A DNA stretch of 17,142 nt from Acidobacteriota bacterium (GTDB taxonomy: Bacteria; Acidobacteriota; Thermoanaerobaculia; Multivoradales; JAHEKO01), in NCBI GenBank assembly GCA_024638355.1, contig JAHEKO010000016.1, forward strand, positions 2,049 through 19,190, written 5' to 3'. The position numbers were made by a program, and so were the translations under genes. Shown piece by piece: positions 13,167 through 17,142 of the stretch; the stretch's first letter is position 1, and each line of letters begins with the position of its first letter. The notes under the pieces were generated by a model, which did not search any database, had not been told where the DNA came from, and worked only from the letters and a program-made list of their open reading frames with translations.

Positions 13167-14215
13167 GGCCCTGGCGGACGGCGCTCGCCGGGCTCGAGGG
13201 GCCGCTCGTCGCGGTCGGCGGCGCGGTGGCGGCCGGCGCGCTCTTCATGGTGGCCACCGGTCACGATCCCCTGGCCGCCTACGGCGCCATGATCACCGGC
13301 GCTCTCGGCGGCCGCGGGTTGGGCAATCTCCTGGCCACCTTGCTGCGGGCCGCGCCGATCGTCGGCATGGGGCTGGCCGCCGCGGTCGCTTTCCGCGCCG
13401 GCTTCTTCAACCTGGGGGGCGAGGGCCAGCTGGTGCTGGGCGGCCTCGCCGGCGCGGTGGTGGCCCTGGCGCTGCCGGGAGGCGGCCTGCTGACCGCCCT
13501 GCTGGCGACTCTCGCCGCCTTGCTCGCCGGCGGCTTGTGGGCGCTCGCCGCGGCCTTCTTCGAGATCCGCTTCCGGGTACCGCTGCTCGTCAGCACGCTG
13601 TTGATGAACTACCCGGCGCGGCTGTTCGCCTCCTACCTGGTGAATCATCCGCTGCGCGACGTCGGCTCGGGACTGCCTCAGACCGAGCGCATCGCCGGCG
13701 GGGTCGAGCTCGCGCGGCTCGGTGCCGGCGGGCGGCTCCACCTCGGCGTCCTGGTGGTCGCGGCGACGGTTCTCGCCGCCGCCTTCGTGGTGCGGCGCAC
13801 GCGCGTGGGCTACCGCATGCGGATGGCGGGCCTCAACGCCCGCTTCGCCCGCGCCGGCGGCGTCGATCTCGACCGGCTCGGCTACGGCGTGATGTTTTCG
13901 AGCGGCGCGCTCGCCGGACTGGTGGGCGCCGTCCAGGTGCTGGGGGTCCACCACCGCTTCATCGACGGCTCGCTCACCGATCCGCTCTGGGCCTGGACCG
14001 GCCTGATGGTCGCCCTGCTCTGCGGCTCGCGGCCGCTCGGGGTGCTGGTCGCGGGCCTCTTCTTCGCCGCGGTCCAGACCGGTGGTTTCGGGATGGAAAG
14101 GGCGACCGAGGTGCCGCGCGAGCTGTCGCGCGTGCTGCAGGCCCTGATCATCCTCTTCGTGGCCGCCCAGGCGCGCTTCGGCTTCGGTGGCGGCGAGCGG
14201 GAGGGGACCGGCTGA
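13163..14215 (+). CDS. Nucleoside ABC transporter permease 1 (BPD_transp_2 family)
   Basis: The 350-residue product is very hydrophobic with roughly eight to ten membrane helices. It carries the family motif FFNLGGEGQ at about 81-89, the NLGxEG element typical of permeases paired with BMP lipoproteins. Further landmarks are PLLVSTLLMNYPA in the middle and the cytoplasmic loop GYRMRMAGLNARFARAGG, which is the likely ATPase contact. Length and position match the larger of the two NupB/NupC-type permeases. The GTG start overlaps the ATPase stop (GTGA). An upstream in-frame extension exists but would be inside the ATPase gene and encodes no sensible N-terminus. Its TGA shares one base with the next ATG. 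Confidence 0.92.
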   Translation: MRPWRTALAGLEGPLVAVGGAVAAGALFMVATGHDPLAAYGAMITGALGGRGLGNLLATLLRAAPIVGMGLAAAVAFRAGFFNLGGEGQLVLGGLAGAVVALALPGGGLLTALLATLAALLAGGLWALAAAFFEIRFRVPLLVSTLLMNYPARLFASYLVNHPLRDVGSGLPQTERIAGGVELARLGAGGRLHLGVLVVAATVLAAAFVVRRTRVGYRMRMAGLNARFARAGGVDLDRLGYGVMFSSGALAGLVGAVQVLGVHHRFIDGSLTDPLWAWTGLMVALLCGSRPLGVLVAGLFFAAVQTGGFGMERATEVPRELSRVLQALIILFVAAQARFGFGGGEREGTG

Positions 14216-15114
14216 TGGATCTGCTCGGCCTCTTCGACGCGACGCTGCTCGGTTCTCTGCCGCGGTTCGCGACCCCGATCCTGCTCGCGGCGCTCGGCGG
14301 CCTGCTGTGCGAGAGGGCCGGCGTGTTCAACATCGGGCTCGAGGGATTGATGCTGGCCGGCGCCTTCGGGGCGGTCGTCGGCAGCTACTTCGGCGGCGGC
14401 GCCCTCGCCGGCGTCGGCGTCGCCGTTCTGGCCGGCCTCGCTCTGGCGGCGCTCCTCGCTCTCTTCGCGGTGACCCTGCGCGGCAACGAGATCGTGATCG
14501 GCATTGCGATCAACCTCTTGGCTTCCGGTCTGACGGTCTACCTGCTGCGCTCGATCTTCGGCGTCAAGGGCGCGTTCCAGGATCCTGCCGTCGTCGGGCT
14601 GCCCATTCATCGGCTTCCGGGTGTCGAGGCGCTGCCGTTTCTCGGACCGCTGCTGTCGGGCCACAGCTCGATCGTCTATCTGGCGCTCGCGGCAACGGCG
14701 GCGATCCAGCTCCTCCTGTTTCGGCACGTGATCGGTCTGAGATTACGCGGCGTCGGTGAGCACGCCGAGGCGGCCATGACCCTGGGTGTCGGCGTCGATC
14801 GGCTGCGCTACGGCGCCATCCTCGCCTCGGGCGCGCTGTGCGGGCTGGCGGGAGCACAGCTCTCCCTCGGCAACGTCACCCTCTTCGTCGAGAACATGAG
14901 CGCGGGCCGGGGCTGGATCGCGGTGGTGGCGGTGATGTTCGGCCGAGCTCACCCGCTCGGCGTTCTGGGAGCCTGCCTGCTCTTCGGCTTCACGGAGTCG
15001 CTCGGCTTCCGTCTGCAGGGGCTGATGCTGCCGTCGCAGCTCACCGAGTCGCTGCCCTACATGGTGACGCTGGCCAGCCTCTTCGTCTTCCGGGCTAGAG
15101 CGAGCAGAGGTTGA
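14215..15114 (+). CDS. Nucleoside ABC transporter permease 2 (BPD_transp_2 family)
   Basis: The 299-residue product is the shorter partner permease. It shows NIGLEG at 39-44, the equivalent of NLGGEG in permease 1, about eight hydrophobic helices, NEIVIGIAINLLASGLTVYL in the centre, and the cytoplasmic loop LRLRGVGEHAEAAMTLGV that resembles the ATPase-coupling loop of its partner. The ATG at 14215 overlaps the preceding TGA by one base (TGATG), so coupling is likely; longer readings in this frame run through permease 1 and are artefacts. The gene closes the operon. Its last 20 bases overlap the convergent aldolase gene and no terminator hairpin is visible after it. Confidence 0.92.
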   Translation: MDLLGLFDATLLGSLPRFATPILLAALGGLLCERAGVFNIGLEGLMLAGAFGAVVGSYFGGGALAGVGVAVLAGLALAALLALFAVTLRGNEIVIGIAINLLASGLTVYLLRSIFGVKGAFQDPAVVGLPIHRLPGVEALPFLGPLLSGHSSIVYLALAATAAIQLLLFRHVIGLRLRGVGEHAEAAMTLGVGVDRLRYGAILASGALCGLAGAQLSLGNVTLFVENMSAGRGWIAVVAVMFGRAHPLGVLGACLLFGFTESLGFRLQGLMLPSQLTESLPYMVTLASLFVFRARASRG

Positions 15115-15784
15115 CGTCGCCGGCCGCGCACTCCAGCTCGTAGGCGCGCGCCAGCCACTTGAGCAGCACCTGCCCGGTCTCTTCGGTCGTGCGGCCGAAG
15201 ACGACGATGCCGTCCTCGTGGCCGCCCATCGCCAGGATCGGCCGCTCGGGCAGCACGGTCTCGCGGTAGAGGCGCTGGACTTCGTAGGCCATCTCGGGCG
15301 TGCCGTAGGGAACCTGCTCCGCCGTGGTCGGGAGGCGCAGGTGCCGTGCCCGGCGCCAGAGGATCGGCGAGTGGGCGTGCAGGACGCAGCGGATGTGGGG
15401 CCCCAGGTCATAGATCGCGCCGTGGGTCATCGATTCGGAAGACGGCTCGGCCGGGCCGTAGCTGCGCACCCGGTTGCGGGCGAAGTCGAAGCGCTCGACG
15501 ACGGCGAAGTCGTCGAGGCCGAGGCAGCGCTTGTCCGATGTCTGGGTGCCGGTGATCAGGAACGAGCGGCGTCCGAGGCCGGCGGAAGGTGGACCGAGCC
15601 GGGCGCTGACGTTGCCGTAGGCGGCGCCCTCGTAGCGCCGCGGGTCGCGTCCCACCAGACCGGTGAGGGCCATGATCTCGCGCCAGGCGATCAGCCGGCA
15701 GGCGGTCTCGCCCACCCGGCGCGCCGCGAGCTCGCGCCGCGTGTGTTCGGCCCGAAACTTGATGACGCCTTCTTGCGGGATCAT
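15095..15784 (-). CDS. Class II aldolase/adducin-family protein
   Basis: The 229-residue product matches the zinc-dependent class II aldolase/epimerase family (FucA, AraD, RhaD, MtnB relatives). GNVSAR at 57-62 and ITGTQTSDK at 77-85 form the phosphate-binding loops. E117 in PSSESMTHG is at the catalytic position, and H136 and H138 (LHAHSP) with H189 (GGHEDG) supply the three zinc ligands, so it should be active. The substrate is unknown. It lies against a nucleoside import and phosphorolysis operon, which fits a role in pentose or 5-deoxypentose phosphate breakdown, but the genes are convergent and the link is inferred. I chose the ATG at 15784 (MIPQEGVIKF), with TACAGT just upstream; a longer reading into the next gene has an Ala/Arg/Thr-rich, shadow-like sequence. 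Its 3' end overlaps permease 2 by 20 bp. Confidence 0.9.
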   Translation of the reverse strand: MIPQEGVIKFRAEHTRRELAARRVGETACRLIAWREIMALTGLVGRDPRRYEGAAYGNVSARLGPPSAGLGRRSFLITGTQTSDKRCLGLDDFAVVERFDFARNRVRSYGPAEPSSESMTHGAIYDLGPHIRCVLHAHSPILWRRARHLRLPTTAEQVPYGTPEMAYEVQRLYRETVLPERPILAMGGHEDGIVVFGRTTEETGQVLLKWLARAYELECAAGDVNLCSL

Positions 15785-15875
15785 CGAGGGCAAACTGTAC
15801 AACGCGAGCGTCGGCTCACGAGCCTGAGGCCGTGTCGCACCGCGGCGCCGAGCGGTGTCGCCGGTGCAGGCCTGA
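15785..15875. other. Intergenic gap with candidate -10 and short hairpin
   Basis: This gap lies between the small minus-strand gene and the aldolase gene. The minus strand has TACAGT at 15799-15794, 9 bases before the aldolase ATG, a possible -10 for a near-leaderless start. A 6-bp stem (CACCGC at 15838-15843 with GCGGTG at 15852-15857, 8-base loop) is present but has no following T tract, so I do not call a terminator. Confidence 0.3.
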
Positions 15876-16136
15876 CTAGACCCCGAAGTCTTCAGCCGGC
15901 ACGCCCAGCAGGCTGCACAGCTCGCGGACGTCGGCGGGGGCGAGGCTGTCGTCGGCGTTCGCACCTGCGCGCAGCATGCCGATGACGTCGGTGGAGGCGC
16001 CGAACTCGTGCTCGACCCGGTCCATGAACTCCTGGAGCGTGGGGCCTTCCCAGCGGCTGCCGAGGGTCAGCTTCGTCTGGAGCGGGCGGTGGAGCTCGCC
16101 GCGGCCGGTTTGTTGGAAACTCTGTTGCGTCCTCAT
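15876..16136 (-). CDS. Small protein of unknown function (86 residues)
   Basis: I do not recognise this protein. It begins MRTQQSFQQTGRGELHRP, has no signal peptide or membrane helix, and its second half reads as two or three short helices (PTLQEFMDRVEHEFGA, VIGMLRAGANA, PADVRELCSLLGV) with an acidic, hydrophobic C-terminus (PAEDFGV). It looks like a folded helical domain and not random translation: no competing long frame fits better here, and the flanking gaps match its ends. GAGGA about 11 bases before the ATG is a possible weak ribosome site. It is divergent from the DUF72 gene and lies upstream of the aldolase gene on the same strand, 91 bp away, so it is probably a separate unit. Confidence 0.6.
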   Translation of the reverse strand: MRTQQSFQQTGRGELHRPLQTKLTLGSRWEGPTLQEFMDRVEHEFGASTDVIGMLRAGANADDSLAPADVRELCSLLGVPAEDFGV

Positions 16137-16250
16137 CGGATGGCGTCCTCGTTTCGCCTCTCTACTAGAAGATACGCAAGAAACAGGCCGAAGTATGTGG
16201 TCGCGTTCACAGATTTTGAGCTTCGCGCGATCCCGGTGCGCCTCGGTGGT

Positions 16251-16256
16251 TACAAT
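16251..16256 (+). promoter_or_regulatory. Candidate -10 element for the DUF72 gene
   Basis: TACAAT is followed by 8 bases and the ATG at 16265, again suggesting a leader of only a few bases. The rest of the 128-bp divergent gap (16137-16264) is more A/T-rich than its surroundings and must also hold the promoter of the small minus-strand gene, which I cannot place. Confidence 0.4.
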
Positions 16257-16264
16257 TCAGTCGG

Positions 16265-16969
16265 ATGCGTTTTCTGGTCGGGACCAGCGGATATTCCTAC
16301 AAGGAGTGGTGCGGATCGTTCTATCCGGAGGATATGAAGCCGCCCCGCATGCTTTCTTTCTACGCCGAGCGGCTCAAAACGGTTGAGATCAACAACACCT
16401 TCTATCGCATGCCAAAGCGGCAAGTGCTCGAAAGTTGGGCCGAGCAGGTGCCGGATGACTTCCGCTTCGTGCTGAAGGTGACGCGCCGGATCACCCACTT
16501 CAAGAGACTGAAACCGGAAGCGGCGGAAGAGCTTTCGTACGTTCTGGAGACCAGCGCCGCCCTCGGCGAGCGCCGCGGTCCGATGCTCTTTCAGCTGCCG
16601 CCGTATCTGAAGAAGGACGCGGACCGCCTCCGTGCCTTTCTCGAGCTCCTTCCCGCCGGGCTCCAGGCGGCCTTCGAGTTCCGCGATCCGTCGTGGTTCG
16701 ACGACGAGATCTTCGCCGCGCTCCGCGAGCACGGCGTCGCCCTGGTGATCGCCGATACCGGCACCGACAAGGACCCGCCCTTCGTCGCCACGGCACCGTT
16801 CGGATACTTCAGATTGAGGCGCGAGAGCTACTCGGACTCCGAGCTCGAAGAGTGGGCGCGTCGGGCGCGCGATCGGGAGTGGTCGGAGGTATTCGCCTTC
16901 TTCAAGCACGAAGACGAGGGCGCGGGCCCACGCCTGGCGAAGAGATTCGAGTCGCTGCTCGAGACGTAG
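16265..16969 (+). CDS. DUF72 (YecE-like) TIM-barrel protein
   Basis: The 234-residue product is a typical DUF72 protein over nearly its whole length. Landmarks are FLVGTSGYSYKEW at the N-terminus, VEINNTFYRMP at 40-50, FRFVLKVTRRITH, MLFQLPPYLKKD at 107-118 and FEFRDPSWF at 137-145, followed by VALVIADTG. The family has a TIM-barrel fold related to sugar-phosphate isomerase-like and endonuclease IV-like proteins, but no settled reaction. It lacks a signal peptide. The C-terminus is slightly short of the longest members (about 240-260 residues) but ends naturally. The gene appears monocistronic, divergent from the 86-residue gene, and its stop is 10 bp from the stop of the convergent coiled-coil gene. 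Confidence 0.9.
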   Translation: MRFLVGTSGYSYKEWCGSFYPEDMKPPRMLSFYAERLKTVEINNTFYRMPKRQVLESWAEQVPDDFRFVLKVTRRITHFKRLKPEAAEELSYVLETSAALGERRGPMLFQLPPYLKKDADRLRAFLELLPAGLQAAFEFRDPSWFDDEIFAALREHGVALVIADTGTDKDPPFVATAPFGYFRLRRESYSDSELEEWARRARDREWSEVFAFFKHEDEGAGPRLAKRFESLLET

Positions 16970-16979
16970 AGTCGACGGA

Positions 16980-17142
16980 TCAGGGCGGCGTCAGCAGATC
17001 GATCCGCTTGATCCGTTCGAGCTCCTTCTCGCGCGCCGCCACTCGCTCCTGGAGCTGGCCGATGTTGCGCTTGAGCGCGCCGATCTCCGCGGCGAGCTGT
17101 TCCATGCGCGCCTCACGATCCTCGACCGCGTCGCCGGCCTCG
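16980..17142 (-). CDS. C-terminal fragment of a coiled-coil protein (partial)
   Basis: Reading the minus strand from the right edge gives 53 codons and a TGA at 16982-16980. The sequence is strongly helical and charged with heptad-like spacing (ARMEQLAAEIGALKRNIGQL, then QERVAAREKELERIKRI) and ends DLLTPP. It is therefore the tail of a coiled-coil protein whose main part lies outside the window. No family can be named. An internal ATG is present, but the open frame continues upstream past the edge, so I treat it as a truncated longer gene. It converges on the DUF72 gene with only 10 bp between the stops. Confidence 0.65.
   Translation of the reverse strand, partial: EAGDAVEDREARMEQLAAEIGALKRNIGQLQERVAAREKELERIKRIDLLTPP

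Noticed and set aside
12830..13954. Minus-strand open frame (374 codons) across the ATPase/permease junction
   Set aside because: It is rich in Gln, Glu, His and Arg with no motif and overlaps two well-supported transporter genes.
15838..15857. Hairpin CACCGC/GCGGTG as terminator of the small gene
   Set aside because: The stem is only 6 bp and no T tract follows on either strand; such stems are frequent at this GC content.
15785..15964. N-terminal extension of the aldolase to an ATG at 15964
   Set aside because: The added residues are Thr/Ala/Arg/Cys-rich without family match and overlap the 86-residue gene; the domain begins normally from 15784.

Overview
The window is 17,142 bases of very GC-rich, densely coding bacterial DNA. 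It holds twelve complete protein genes plus one gene cut by each edge, and no gene-free stretch longer than 300 bases. I see no rRNA, tRNA, CRISPR array, insertion sequence or integrase. The gene set, the high GC3, the frequent GTG/TTG starts and the scarcity of strong Shine-Dalgarno sites would fit a soil or sediment lineage such as Acidobacteriota or Myxococcota. This assignment is a guess from style; no marker gene is present.

Layout. (1) 1-1600, minus: partial six-helix membrane protein with two DUF3592 repeats. (2) 1651-2498, plus: a two-gene operon of a YbaK-type aminoacyl-tRNA deacylase and a one-domain cupin, joined by an ATGA overlap. (3) 8945-2499, minus: three genes. The first is a 956-residue fusion of a peptidoglycan-recognition/amidase domain, an alpha/beta-hydrolase-like domain and a caspase-like (C14) protease. 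Fourteen bases later comes a gluzincin metalloprotease (HEMTH...HEGFAD). Then, after 37 bases, a 561-residue protein with a GNAT-like core. (4) 9844-9080, minus: a cytoplasmic BtuF-like binding protein, divergent by only 23 bp from the next block. (5) 9868-15114, plus: a tightly overlapping five-gene nucleoside uptake and phosphorolysis operon (NP-I phosphorylase, BMP lipoprotein, double ABC ATPase, two permeases). (6) 15784-15095, minus: a class II aldolase whose 3' end overlaps the last permease gene by 20 bp; upstream of it lies an 86-residue protein of unknown function. (7) 16265-16969, plus: a DUF72 protein. (8) 17142-16980, minus: the C-terminal end of a coiled-coil protein.

How the genes may work together. 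The block at 9868-15114 is a coherent pathway: the lipoprotein captures a nucleoside, the ABC complex imports it, and the phosphorylase splits it into base and pentose-1-phosphate. The nearby class II aldolase could act on a derived sugar phosphate, but that link is not proven. The block at 8945-4222 is the most unusual part. It pairs a caspase-like protease, fused to a cell-wall amidase fold and a serine-hydrolase-like fold, with an adjacent metalloprotease, and neither has a signal peptide. This looks like a regulated intracellular protease module, possibly a stress, lysis or anti-phage cell-death system. That function is inference.

Several first genes have a -10-like hexamer only 4-10 bp before the start codon, which suggests widespread leaderless or near-leaderless transcription.
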